Shown here: one piece after another, positions 49,521 through 58,093 of the stretch
Position numbering within the stretch: the stretch's first letter is position 1
How the letters are laid out: every line of letters starts with the position of its first letter
Origin: CBDDEI01 sp965226775
GTDB taxonomy: Bacteria; Chloroflexota; Dehalococcoidia; SHYD01
Length of the DNA: 64,000 nucleotides
Assembly: GCA_965226775.1 (NCBI GenBank)
Contig: CBDDEI010000002.1
Location: forward strand, 1,984,001-2,048,000
Direction: 5' to 3'
Notes under the pieces: model-generated
The model's input: only the letters and a program-made list of their open reading frames with translations
What the model was told of the DNA's origin: nothing
The model's database searches: none
Translations under genes and position numbers: made by a program

Positions 49521-50120
49521 ATGGCTGACCTACCGCTGCTGAACTCCTTTGGCGTTGAAGACGAGGACAAACGCGAAGGCCGCCTCGCCCTCGACCTGAT
49601 GCGGGAGGCCAAGCAACCTTTCGCGGACAACGCCTACACGGTGCCGGAGGACTGCCCTCAGAACGTCATCGTCTCCTCTCTGGACGAGGTGATGACCTGG
49701 GCCCGAAAGGCGTCGTTGTGGCCGGCAATGTTCGGCCTGGCTTGTTGCGCCATCGAGATGATCACGACCACCTCCTCCCGCTATGACATCTCTCGCTTCG
49801 GCATGGAGATCTTCCGTCCCTCGCCCCGTCAGGCCGACCTCATGATCGTCGCCGGCTGGGTCACCTGGAAGATGGCTCCCGTGGTGCGCCGCATCTACGA
49901 CCAGATGGCGGAGCCCAAATGGGTCATCGCTATGGGCGTCTCCGCTATGAGCGGCGGCCCCTTTGTGGACACCTACAGCGTAGTGCCCGGCGTTAATCTT
50001 ATCGTCCCGGTAGACGTCTACGTTCCCGGCTGCCCGCCGCGCCCGGAAGCGCTGCTGGCCGGCATTGTTAAGCTGCAGGAAAAGGTACAGCTAGAGCGGA
50101 ATGCTCGGGCTACGGGCTAG
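49521..50120 (+). CDS. nuoB: NADH-quinone oxidoreductase subunit B (N2 cluster subunit)
   Basis: This 199-residue subunit would carry the N2 4Fe-4S cluster next to the quinone site. The first ligand pair is intact (FGLACCAIEMITTTSSRYDI), and the last ligand is in VPGCPPRPEALLAGI. The position usually occupied by the third cysteine (MGxCAxSGG) reads MGVSAMSGG, a serine encoded by TCC near 49940; TGC would give cysteine. Either the N2 ligand has changed or this is a base error. An N-terminal extension of about 45 residues precedes the conserved part. Confidence 0.93.
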   Translation: MADLPLLNSFGVEDEDKREGRLALDLMREAKQPFADNAYTVPEDCPQNVIVSSLDEVMTWARKASLWPAMFGLACCAIEMITTTSSRYDISRFGMEIFRPSPRQADLMIVAGWVTWKMAPVVRRIYDQMAEPKWVIAMGVSAMSGGPFVDTYSVVPGVNLIVPVDVYVPGCPPRPEALLAGIVKLQEKVQLERNARATG

Positions 50121-50132
50121 GCGCAGGCTACT

Positions 50133-50618
50133 ATGACAAAGCCCCTCAGCGGCCGGGATCTAGCTATGATGCTGGACCCGTCCTATGGCTCCTCCGTGAT
50201 GGAAGTAACGGCCGATGCCGTGGTGGTAGCGCGGGAGGCTATACCAGAGATCTGCCTGCATCTGCGGGATCATCCTGGGCTGGACTTCAACTACCTGACG
50301 GACCTGACTTCCGTGGATTACATCGACTACTTCGAAGTGGTCTACCACCTGCTCTCGATGAACAAGAACCACAGCGCCGTGCTCAAAGCCCGGGCTCTGG
50401 GCCGCACCGACCCCTGGGTGCCCTCTGTGACCTCCATCTGGAAAGGCGCAGAGATGCAGGAGCGGGAGGTCTGGGACTTGATGGGCGTGCGCTTTGAGGG
50501 CCACCCCAACCTCCGCCGTGTCCTGCTCTTTGAAGGCTTCCCCGGCCACCCGCTGAGGAAGGACTTCCTGGAGTTTGACCACCGCACCATCACTATCCCT
50601 TCGGACGAAGACGTCTAG
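50133..50618 (+). CDS. nuoC: NADH-quinone oxidoreductase subunit C
   Basis: This 161-residue peripheral subunit of the complex I connecting arm has HLRDHPGLDFNYLTDLTSVD, YHLLSMNKNHSAVLKARAL, and the C-terminal signature WKGAEMQEREVWDLMGVRFE followed by HPNLRRVLLFEGFPGHPLRK. It is separate from nuoD, unlike the fused nuoCD of enterobacteria. It lies 12 bases after nuoB. Confidence 0.95.
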   Translation: MTKPLSGRDLAMMLDPSYGSSVMEVTADAVVVAREAIPEICLHLRDHPGLDFNYLTDLTSVDYIDYFEVVYHLLSMNKNHSAVLKARALGRTDPWVPSVTSIWKGAEMQEREVWDLMGVRFEGHPNLRRVLLFEGFPGHPLRKDFLEFDHRTITIPSDEDV

Positions 50619-50705
50619 CATGTCGGCGTATCATCGAACGACGCTACAACCTGGGGAGTGCACAACAGCTTCTCTTTCACTGGGCTGGCGCTGGAGTCCC
50701 TCCCA

Positions 50706-51806
50706 ATGACAACGCCCAACGCATTCATGGTCAACATGGGGCCGCAGCACCCAAGCACCCACGGCGTACTTCGTCTACGGCTGGCCCTGGACGGCGAGAC
50801 CGTGCTGGACGCGGAGCCGGTGCTGGGCTACCTCCACAGCAGCAAAGAGAAGATGCAGGAGGAACACACCTACCTCCAGACCATACCCATCACCGATCGT
50901 ATGGACTATCTCGCTTCCATGAGCAACAACCTGGGCTGCGTGCTGGCAATCGAAAAGCTCGCGGGCATCCCTGTGCCGCCTCGGGCCACCTACATCCGGG
51001 TGCTGATGGCGGAGATGCAGCGGTTAGCCAGCCACTGCTTTGCCCAAGGGACGCTCCTGCAGGACATGGGCGCGTGGGGCACGCCGCTGATGTACTTTCT
51101 ACGAGAACGGGAGCAGATCCTCGACCTCTTTGAGATGGTGTGCGGCGCTCGCCTCACCTATAACTACATGCGGCCCGGCGGCGTCGCCCAGGACCTGCCA
51201 CCGGAGTTCTACCGTGGGCTCCAAGACTTGCTGGACATCATGCCTCAGCGTCTGGACGAGTACGAGGACCTCCTGCGGGGTAACGAGGTGCTACAGGCCC
51301 GAACCGTAGGCGTCGGCGTGTTGTCCAAGGAACTCGCTATCAATGCGTCAATCTCCGGCCCCACGTTGCGCGCCAGCGGTGTGCCCTGGGACCTGCGTAA
51401 GACCGACCCCTACTGCGGCTACGAAAACTTTGACTTTGCGGTGCCAGTAGGCACTAACGGCGACTCCTACGATCGCTTTGTGGTGCGCTTTCAGGAGATG
51501 CGGGAGAGCGTCAAGCTGGTGCAGCACGCGCTGGACGGTATGCCCGCCGGCCCCTGGAAGACGCCCACGCCCATCGTCATCCGCCCGCCTAAAGGCGAGG
51601 TCTACGTGCAGATAGAGTCGCCGCGCGGGATGCTGGGCTATTATCTGGTCAGCGACGGCAGCGCGGCGCCCTGGCGCTTCCACGTGCGCGCTCCCTCTTA
51701 TCTGAACCTGAATGCGCTGAAAGAGATGCTCATCGGCTATAAGATAGCGGATGTGGTGGTCACTGTCGGCAGCATCGACATCGTCATGGGCGAGGTAGAC
51801 CGCTAG
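50706..51806 (+). CDS. nuoD: NADH-quinone oxidoreductase subunit D
   Basis: This 49-kDa-type subunit helps form the quinone site. It begins MTTPNAFMVNMGPQHPSTHG from the ATG at 50706, 10 bases after GGAG; a GTG at 50658 adds 16 unrelated residues. Conserved stretches include LGYLHSSKEKMQEEHTYLQT (the usual EKx6E region), YLASMSNNLGCVLAIEKLAG, RVLMAEMQRLASHCFAQGTL, and the end IGSIDIVMGEVDR-like VGSIDIVMGEVDR. The protein has about 366 residues. nuoH follows with a one-base overlap. Confidence 0.94.
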   Translation: MTTPNAFMVNMGPQHPSTHGVLRLRLALDGETVLDAEPVLGYLHSSKEKMQEEHTYLQTIPITDRMDYLASMSNNLGCVLAIEKLAGIPVPPRATYIRVLMAEMQRLASHCFAQGTLLQDMGAWGTPLMYFLREREQILDLFEMVCGARLTYNYMRPGGVAQDLPPEFYRGLQDLLDIMPQRLDEYEDLLRGNEVLQARTVGVGVLSKELAINASISGPTLRASGVPWDLRKTDPYCGYENFDFAVPVGTNGDSYDRFVVRFQEMRESVKLVQHALDGMPAGPWKTPTPIVIRPPKGEVYVQIESPRGMLGYYLVSDGSAAPWRFHVRAPSYLNLNALKEMLIGYKIADVVVTVGSIDIVMGEVDR

Positions 51807-52957
51807 TGATCAACGAGATCATCATCGCCACGCTGAGCGGCACGCTGCCCCCTTGGGTGGTGGCCCTTATCACCGGCGTCGTCTCCGTGGTGAGCCTGCT
51901 CAGCTTCATCCTGTTCTGCAACCTCATGGCCGTTTGGACCGAACGCAAACTCATCGGACGCTTCCAGCTACGTTCCGGCCCCAACCGCGCCGGGCCGGAG
52001 GGCCTCCTCCAATCCATGGCGGACGGCATCAAGGTCATGGGCAAAGAGGCTATCACGCCCTATGGCGTCGATAAGTTCGTCTACTGGGCCGCCCCTTCTT
52101 TGGTCTTTGGGCCGGCATTCCTCACCTTTGCGGTCATCCCCTTTGCGCCTGGCGCAGTGCTCCTGGACATTGATATTGGCCTGCTTTATATCGTGGCCGT
52201 GGGCGCTCTGGGCGTTATCCCGGTGTTCATGGCAGGCTGGGCCTCCAACAACAAGTTTTCGCTCCTGGGAGCTATGCGGGCCGTGGCCCAGACCATCAGC
52301 TACGAGATACCTCTAATCCTCTCCCTCGTGGGTATTATCCTTCTATCCGGCACGCTGGATCTGAGCCGTATTGTGGACTACCAAATCCAGAACGGGTGGT
52401 TCCTGTTCCTGCAGCCTCTGGCCATGGTTATCTTTATCATTGCCGGCTCAGCGGAGTTGAACCGCACGCCTACGGACATCATGGAAGGCGAATCGGAGCT
52501 CGTGGGCGGCTACCATACCGAGTACAGCGGTTTCAAGTTCAGCCTCTTTTATATCGCTGAATACACCCACCTTCTTGGTATCTCAGCCCTTATTACAACC
52601 CTCTTCCTGGGCGGCTGGGGCACCGGCCCCGTCCTGAGCGCCATACCCGCTGTCCTGTGGTTCCTCCTTAAGCTCTACCTGGTGCTCTGCTTCTTCGTGT
52701 GGGTGCGGGCGACCCTTCCCCGATTACGCATCGACCAGTTGATGGGACTCGCATGGAAGTTCCTTATCCCCCTAACCCTTGCCAACATCTTTGTCACGGC
52801 CTTTGAGGTATATCTGGCGCTGCCGGGGATCGTGGTGGTTGCCATCAACATAGTGCTAGCGGGATTATTCATCATGTTCTGGTCCCGGGTTGTGTCAGCG
52901 CGCAAACCGGCCCCGCTTGCCCCGTCCTTCAATGCACAGGTTAGCAGCATCAGATAG
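51806..52957 (+). CDS. nuoH: NADH-quinone oxidoreductase subunit H
   Basis: This 383-residue membrane subunit links the peripheral arm to the proton-pumping arm and has about eight helices. It carries MAVWTERKLIGRFQLRSGPN and RAGPEGLLQSMADGIKVMGK at the quinone-channel entrance, ELNRTPTDIMEGESELVGGY with acidic loop residues, and VWVRATLPRLRIDQLMGLAW. The GTG start overlaps the nuoD TAG. The C-terminal 25 residues are variable. Confidence 0.95.
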   Translation: MINEIIIATLSGTLPPWVVALITGVVSVVSLLSFILFCNLMAVWTERKLIGRFQLRSGPNRAGPEGLLQSMADGIKVMGKEAITPYGVDKFVYWAAPSLVFGPAFLTFAVIPFAPGAVLLDIDIGLLYIVAVGALGVIPVFMAGWASNNKFSLLGAMRAVAQTISYEIPLILSLVGIILLSGTLDLSRIVDYQIQNGWFLFLQPLAMVIFIIAGSAELNRTPTDIMEGESELVGGYHTEYSGFKFSLFYIAEYTHLLGISALITTLFLGGWGTGPVLSAIPAVLWFLLKLYLVLCFFVWVRATLPRLRIDQLMGLAWKFLIPLTLANIFVTAFEVYLALPGIVVVAINIVLAGLFIMFWSRVVSARKPAPLAPSFNAQVSSIR

Positions 52958-52966
52958 GAGCCGCGT

Positions 52967-53479
52967 ATGTACGGTCTAGGCATCTTAAAAGGCTTAAGCG
53001 TGGTGTTCCAGCACCTAGTGCGCAAACCCTTGACCCGGCAGTATCCGGAGGAGGCCGTGCCCATCAAGCCTCGCTTCCGCGGCTACGACTTCGCTTGGGT
53101 GGAGCCACGCTGCACGGCGTGCGCAACCTGCGCGAAGGCCTGCCCCCACGGCTGCATAGACATCGTCACACACCCGCAGGAAGACGGACGCTACGCTATC
53201 GACCGCTTCGACATCGACCTTGGCAAGTGCATGGTATGCGGCCTCTGCGTAGAGGCCTGCCCCTACGATGCGCTCTTCATGGGCCGCGGCTTTGAGCTAG
53301 CGACTTACGAGCGGGGGAGCCTGGTGGCGCACAAAGAAGACATCGCCAACAGGCCACTCCTGAGCGCATACTACCGGCCTCCCTTCAATGAGGAGGGCGC
53401 AGACCGCGACGTGGTTGGCAACGCGTATCTCCCCACGGCCGGCCTACCCAAACCACCTCCCCCCGAGGAGCAGAAGTAA
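52967..53479 (+). CDS. nuoI: NADH-quinone oxidoreductase subunit I
   Basis: This 170-residue ferredoxin-like subunit has two 4Fe-4S motifs: CTACATCAKACPHGCIDIV near residue 45 and CMVCGLCVEACPYDALFMGR near residue 88. It would carry electrons to N2 in NuoB. The N-terminal amphipathic helix region (GILKGLSVVFQHLVRKPLTR) anchors it to the membrane arm. It starts 9 bases after nuoH and ends 3 bases before nuoJ. Confidence 0.95.
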   Translation: MYGLGILKGLSVVFQHLVRKPLTRQYPEEAVPIKPRFRGYDFAWVEPRCTACATCAKACPHGCIDIVTHPQEDGRYAIDRFDIDLGKCMVCGLCVEACPYDALFMGRGFELATYERGSLVAHKEDIANRPLLSAYYRPPFNEEGADRDVVGNAYLPTAGLPKPPPPEEQK

Positions 53480-53482
53480 CTT

Positions 53483-53989
53483 ATGCCCGTTGCCGCTGAA
53501 GCAGATATTGCCCACGCGCTTAGCTTTTACGCCCTAGCAGGGCTGACGGTGCTTTCGTCGCTGCTGGTGGTGTCGCTACGCAATATCTTCCATGCCGTCC
53601 TTGCTCTGGTAGTCTCCTTTATCGGCGTTGCCGGCATCTTCCTTACGTTAAACGCCGGCTTTATGGCTATGGTGCAAGTGCTTGTCTACATTGGCGCAAT
53701 TGCCGTGCTCACTCTTTTTGCAATCTTCCTTACCCGCAACGCCATGACCCAGGGCAACCCCCCTGGGCGCTTGCAGCTCTCCGCCGTAGTGACGGCGGGT
53801 CTTATGTTCGTGCTCCTCGCTTACACCTCTTTGCAGAGTCACTGGGCCCCGGGCCCGGAGCAGGCCCCTGCCTTTGGACCGGAGGCCATCGCAGACCGGC
53901 TTTTCACTGTGTACGCATTCCCCTTTGAACTCGCCTCAGTCGTGCTCCTGGTAGCCATGATTGGGGCCATTGTCCTAGCAAAAGAGTAG
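53483..53989 (+). CDS. nuoJ: NADH-quinone oxidoreductase subunit J
   Basis: This 168-residue membrane subunit has five helices. It shows AVLALVVSFIGVAGIFLTLN and the helix 3 signature MVQVLVYIGAIAVLTLFAIF, the site of the pi-bulge in complex I. The end is VVLLVAMIGAIVLAKE. It lies between nuoI and nuoK with gaps of 3 and 2 bases, so the operon is tightly translated. Confidence 0.95.
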   Translation: MPVAAEADIAHALSFYALAGLTVLSSLLVVSLRNIFHAVLALVVSFIGVAGIFLTLNAGFMAMVQVLVYIGAIAVLTLFAIFLTRNAMTQGNPPGRLQLSAVVTAGLMFVLLAYTSLQSHWAPGPEQAPAFGPEAIADRLFTVYAFPFELASVVLLVAMIGAIVLAKE

Positions 53990-53991
53990 CT

Positions 53992-54306
53992 GTGGACGTC
54001 ACATTCAACCACTACCTAGTCCTCTCCGCCCTGCTCTTCAGCATCGGGCTGTACGGCTCGCTCTCGCGGCGCAATGCCGTCGCTATTCTTATGTCTATCG
54101 AGATCATGCTCAATGCCGTGAACATCGCGCTGGTGGCTATCTCTCGCTACGTCGGCGCATCAGGGCAGGTGACCGCCCAGCTCTTTGCGGTGTTCGTCAT
54201 TACCGTAGCCGCTGCGGAAGCAGCCGTGGCCCTAGCCTTACTCATTTCCCTCTACCGTTCACGGAACACCGTGGACGCCGAGGAGATTAACTTAATGCGC
54301 TGGTAA
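53992..54306 (+). CDS. nuoK: NADH-quinone oxidoreductase subunit K
   Basis: This 104-residue three-helix subunit has a GTG start. Conserved acidic residues in the helices lie in NAVAILMSIEIMLNAVNIAL and VITVAAAEAAVALALLISLY, and the Arg-rich loop IGLYGSLSRRNA is typical. It is followed not by nuoL directly but by a 130-base spacer and a small unknown gene. Confidence 0.95.
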   Translation: MDVTFNHYLVLSALLFSIGLYGSLSRRNAVAILMSIEIMLNAVNIALVAISRYVGASGQVTAQLFAVFVITVAAAEAAVALALLISLYRSRNTVDAEEINLMRW

Positions 54307-54436
54307 CCGCACACTTCTGTAGGTTCTTGCGGGCGTCGCCGATGGCGGCAACCGAAGAACCTCAGACTTTCTGTTGTCCGGATGCGATCCTTCGCTCTGT
54401 TCAGCATGACGTGCAAAGAAACGATGGTGTTCAACT
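54307..54436. repeat. Intergenic insertion of a short inverted element inside the nuo operon
   Basis: A 130-base spacer breaks the otherwise 2-15 base gaps of the operon. It contains GTAGGTTCTTGCGGGCG, a GATGGCGGCAACC stretch, and a GATCCTTCGCTCTGTTCAGCATGAC block that resembles a dispersed repeat seen in many Chloroflexi. I cannot show other copies in this window, so the repeat call is tentative. Confidence 0.3.
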
Positions 54437-54634
54437 ATGTGGACTGAAATCAAAAAGGCTCCCAACCTGGTGGTGGCTGAGCTATGGAAAGACCTGTTCG
54501 ATAGCGAAGGCATTATTGCGTTCATTGCGCCGGATGTCCCCAACTGGGAGGGCGTCAGCCAGGCGCAGCCCCGCCGCATCATGATTCCCATAAGCAAGAA
54601 GCATGTAGCCGAGGAGGTCCTCAGGAAGCTCTAG
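54437..54634 (+). CDS. Small DUF2007-like protein inserted between nuoK and nuoL
   Basis: A 65-residue soluble protein (NLVVAELWKDLFDSEGIIAF, then PRRIMIPISKKHVAEEVLRK) that resembles the DUF2007 'putative signal transducing protein' fold, with its alternating helix and strand and an IxIPxxxxxxAxEVL end. Its TAG directly abuts the nuoL ATG (54635), so translation is coupled to nuoL. No ribosome site is evident for its own start. Its role in complex I, if any, is unknown. Confidence 0.65.
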   Translation: MWTEIKKAPNLVVAELWKDLFDSEGIIAFIAPDVPNWEGVSQAQPRRIMIPISKKHVAEEVLRKL

Positions 54635-56617
54635 ATGACACCTGAGTTCCTAGCCTGGGCCATCTTTGCGGCCCCGCTGGCCTCCTTCCTTATCATCGTC
54701 TTTGTGCTGAGGCCCTTGGGCGCGCATACCGCCGCCGGCTCCGTGACCATCCTAGCCATGGGCATAGCCTTTGTGCTCTCCCTGGTCACGCTGGGCACGG
54801 TCTTCGGCGCACCCGGCCACGAGTTGCACCTAGCCGACTACCCCTGGATCACCCTCGGCGAGGTGCAGTTCCACGTCGGCCTGGCGGTGGACTCCCTCAC
54901 CGCTATGATGCTGGTAGTAGTCACCTCCGTGAGCCTGCTGGTGCAGATCTACTCCACGGGCTACATGCACGGCGACACCGGCTACTCCCGCTACTTTGCG
55001 TATATGTCCCTGTTCACCACCTCTATGCTCGGCCTGGTGTTGGCGGATAATCTGCTCCAAGTCTTTTTCTTCTGGGAGCTGGTGGGCCTCTGCTCCTATC
55101 TACTCATTGGCTTCTGGTTCCACCGGCCCGCCGCCGTGACCGCGGCCAAGAAGGCCTTCCTGGTGACCCGCTTCGGCGACCTGGGCTTCCTGGCCGCCCT
55201 GCTTATCATTGTGAACCAGACCGGCACCCTCACCATCTCAGCGCTCTTCGAAGAGCACAGCGTCGAGGCATTGATGCACGCCGGCTTCTTGGGTTTCCCC
55301 ATCATCACCTGGGCCACCCTCGGCATCTTTGCCGGCGCAGCAGGAAAGTCGGCGCAGTTCCCCCTCCACGTCTGGCTTCCGGACGCTATGGAAGGCCCCA
55401 CGCCGGTCAGCGCCCTGATCCATGCCGCCACAATGGTGGCCGCGGGCGTCTACTTAGTCGGGCGTATGCTGCCCCTCTTCGTCCACGCGCCGGACACTAT
55501 GGCAGTGATCGCGTTCCTGGGCGCATTCACCGCCATCACTGCGGCCGGCCTAGGTCTAGTCGTTACCGATATCAAGCGGGTGATGGCCTACTCCACGGTG
55601 AGCCAGCTCGGCTACATGATGCTGGCTCTGGGCCTGGGCGGGTACGTTGCCGCCTTCTTCCACCTGATGAACCACGCCTTCTTCAAGGCGCTCCTCTTCC
55701 TGGGGGCAGGCAGCGTGAACCACACCTCCGGAACCTTCAACATGCTCCATATGGGCGGCCTCCGCAAAGCCATGCCCATCACCTGGATCACCCTGTTCAT
55801 CGCCTCCCTTAGCCTCTCCGGCATCCCGCCCTTCTCCGGCTTCTGGAGCAAGGACGAGATCCTGGGCGAGGCCTTTGCCAAGAGTCCGGTCCTCTTTGCC
55901 ATGGCCCTCATTACCGTCTTCCTCACCGCCTTTTATGTCTTCCGGATGCTCTTCCTCACCTTCTCCGGCGAGTACCGCGGCGGCGTTGAAGCGGAGATGG
56001 GAGAGCATGTGGAACCCGCTAACCCTCACGACGGGCAGGAGGATGACCATACCGCCGATAGCGGCCATGGTCTGCACGAGTCGCCCTCGGCGATGACCGT
56101 GCCCCTGATTATCCTGGCAGTACCGGCCATCTTCTCCGGTCTGGCAAACTTGCCGGGGGTGCATTTCCTTAGCGACTTCCTGCAGACTGAGGCCATCCAT
56201 GAGGCGCTGGGCGAGCACGCGCTCCCCTTCGACCCTATCCTGGCAATCGTCTCAACCCTGGTGGCCCTGAGCGGCATCTGGCTGGCCTGGCAGATGTACG
56301 AGGTGAAGGCGATCTCTCCTACAATCTTCAGCCGATTGCTCTGGGGCGTGCCTGCTTACGTGCTCAATCAGAAGTATGGGCTGGACCTGCTCTTTGAGCG
56401 CGTCATAACCCATATATTGACCTATTCCGCCATCGCCAACGGTTTGGCCGGCTTCGACCGCTACGGCGTGGACGGCGTGGTGAACGGCGTCGGACAGCTC
56501 ACCAAGCTCTGCGGCGACGGTCTGCGCCGGTTGCAGACGGGCCAGGTGCAAGCCTACGGTATGGCAATCTTCCTGGGCACGGTAGTCATCGCCGCGGGAC
56601 TGATAATTAGGGGCTAG
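54635..56617 (+). CDS. nuoL: NADH-quinone oxidoreductase subunit L
   Basis: This 660-residue antiporter-like pump subunit has about 16 helices and a long lateral helix at the end. Landmarks: FFFWELVGLCSYLLIGFWFH, GKSAQFPLHVWLPDAMEGPT, PVSALIHAATMVAAGVYLVG, STVSQLGYMMLALGLGGYVA, and SGIPPFSGFWSKDEILGEAF. A His/Asp/Glu-rich loop at about 460-480 (NPHDGQEDDHTADSGHG) is a variable insert. It is in the same operon, 5 bases before nuoM. Confidence 0.96.
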   Translation: MTPEFLAWAIFAAPLASFLIIVFVLRPLGAHTAAGSVTILAMGIAFVLSLVTLGTVFGAPGHELHLADYPWITLGEVQFHVGLAVDSLTAMMLVVVTSVSLLVQIYSTGYMHGDTGYSRYFAYMSLFTTSMLGLVLADNLLQVFFFWELVGLCSYLLIGFWFHRPAAVTAAKKAFLVTRFGDLGFLAALLIIVNQTGTLTISALFEEHSVEALMHAGFLGFPIITWATLGIFAGAAGKSAQFPLHVWLPDAMEGPTPVSALIHAATMVAAGVYLVGRMLPLFVHAPDTMAVIAFLGAFTAITAAGLGLVVTDIKRVMAYSTVSQLGYMMLALGLGGYVAAFFHLMNHAFFKALLFLGAGSVNHTSGTFNMLHMGGLRKAMPITWITLFIASLSLSGIPPFSGFWSKDEILGEAFAKSPVLFAMALITVFLTAFYVFRMLFLTFSGEYRGGVEAEMGEHVEPANPHDGQEDDHTADSGHGLHESPSAMTVPLIILAVPAIFSGLANLPGVHFLSDFLQTEAIHEALGEHALPFDPILAIVSTLVALSGIWLAWQMYEVKAISPTIFSRLLWGVPAYVLNQKYGLDLLFERVITHILTYSAIANGLAGFDRYGVDGVVNGVGQLTKLCGDGLRRLQTGQVQAYGMAIFLGTVVIAAGLIIRG

Positions 56618-56622
56618 CAGCA

Positions 56623-58092
56623 ATGCCGTCACTGCTCTCCCTCATCGTCTTCCTGCCCGCCCTAGGCGCGATCGCGCTGGCAGTAGTGCCCGCCGCGCAA
56701 CCTAAGCTGGTGAAGCAGGTGGCCGCCGCCATCACCCTCGCAGACCTGCTCCTTGTCCTCTACCTCTGGCTTGGCTTCGATACCTCCAGCACCGCCATCC
56801 AGTTCGCCGAGCACGCGCCCTGGGTGCCCGCCCTCAACATCTTCTACTACATTGGCGTGGACGGCCTGAGCTTGCCTATGGTGCTCCTCACGGCGCTCCT
56901 GGGCTTCCTTTCTGTCATTATCTCCTGGGGCATAACGCTCCGGCCAAGGCTCTACTTTGCCCTGCTGCTGCTGCTGCAGACCGGCATCTTAGGCGTCTTC
57001 ACCTCTCTGGACTTTGTGCTCTTCTTCCTGTTCTGGGAAGTGGAGCTACTGCCTATGTATCTTCTCATCTCCATCTGGGGCAGCCCGCCGCCGTTGGGTC
57101 GCCGTGAGTACTCGGCAATGAAGTTCCTGGTGTTCACCATCTTCGGCTCCGCGGGTATGCTGGCGGGCATGCTGGCCCTCTACGCCAGCACCGGCACCTT
57201 CGATCTCATCGAGCTGAGCAGGATCAGTCTTCAGAACACGGTCATCCCTGCCGGTGCCATCTTCTGGCTCATCTTCCTGGCCTTTGCGGTCAAGCTCCCC
57301 ATATTCCCGGTGCACACCTGGCTGCCAGACGCCCACACCGATGCGCCCACCGCGGTCAGCGTGATGCTGGCTGGCGCGCTCCTGAAGATGGGCGGCTACG
57401 GCATCCTCCGCATCTGCATCTCCATCTTCCCCAACGAGGCCTCCATCTTTGCCCCCACCCTGGCGCTATTGGCTGTGGTCAGCGTGCTCTACGGCGCATT
57501 CATCACCTTGCGACAGCGGGACCTTAAGCGGTTGATCGCGTATAGCAGCGTGAGCCACATGGGCTACGTGCTCCTGGGCATTAGCGCGCTTGGCGAAGTG
57601 GGCATGACGGGAGCGGTGCTCCAGATGTTTACCCACGGCACCATAACGGGCCTCCTTTTTGCGCTGGTAGGTCTGATTTACGACAAGGCCCACACGCGCC
57701 AGATTCCCGATCTCCGCGGTCTTGCCCATCGTATGCCCTTTGCGGCCACCATATTCGGTATCGCGGCGCTGGCGGCCCTCGGACTGCCCTCCTTGAGCGG
57801 CTTTGTGGCGGAGTTCCTGATCTTTGTGGGCACGTTCCCCGTCTTTGGGCTCTACACGCTCCTGGGCGTGTTTGGCGTGCTCTTAAGCGCCGGCTACATG
57901 CTCTGGACGGCAGAGCGCAGCTTCTTCCAGACCGTCAGCCCCAGGGTGTCCCATCTGGAGGACGCTACGCTACTGGAACGCGTGCCCCTGGCGGTCCTGG
58001 TGGCTACTATCCTGGTGGTTGGTCTCTTCCCCAAGGTGCTGCTGGATGTGATTAAAGTGGGCATTCTCCCTATCCTGAGCAGGTTCGACTAA
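56623..58092 (+). CDS. nuoM: NADH-quinone oxidoreductase subunit M
   Basis: This 489-residue antiporter-like pump subunit carries IGVDGLSLPMVLLTALLGFL, FFLFWEVELLPMYLLISIWG with the key Glu, AVKLPIFPVHTWLPDAHTDA, and SSVSHMGYVLLGISALGEVG. The start lies 5 bases after nuoL, and its stop is 1 base before nuoN. The Lys and Glu residues of the proton channel are present by eye. Confidence 0.96.
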   Translation: MPSLLSLIVFLPALGAIALAVVPAAQPKLVKQVAAAITLADLLLVLYLWLGFDTSSTAIQFAEHAPWVPALNIFYYIGVDGLSLPMVLLTALLGFLSVIISWGITLRPRLYFALLLLLQTGILGVFTSLDFVLFFLFWEVELLPMYLLISIWGSPPPLGRREYSAMKFLVFTIFGSAGMLAGMLALYASTGTFDLIELSRISLQNTVIPAGAIFWLIFLAFAVKLPIFPVHTWLPDAHTDAPTAVSVMLAGALLKMGGYGILRICISIFPNEASIFAPTLALLAVVSVLYGAFITLRQRDLKRLIAYSSVSHMGYVLLGISALGEVGMTGAVLQMFTHGTITGLLFALVGLIYDKAHTRQIPDLRGLAHRMPFAATIFGIAALAALGLPSLSGFVAEFLIFVGTFPVFGLYTLLGVFGVLLSAGYMLWTAERSFFQTVSPRVSHLEDATLLERVPLAVLVATILVVGLFPKVLLDVIKVGILPILSRFD

Positions 58093-58093
58093 C

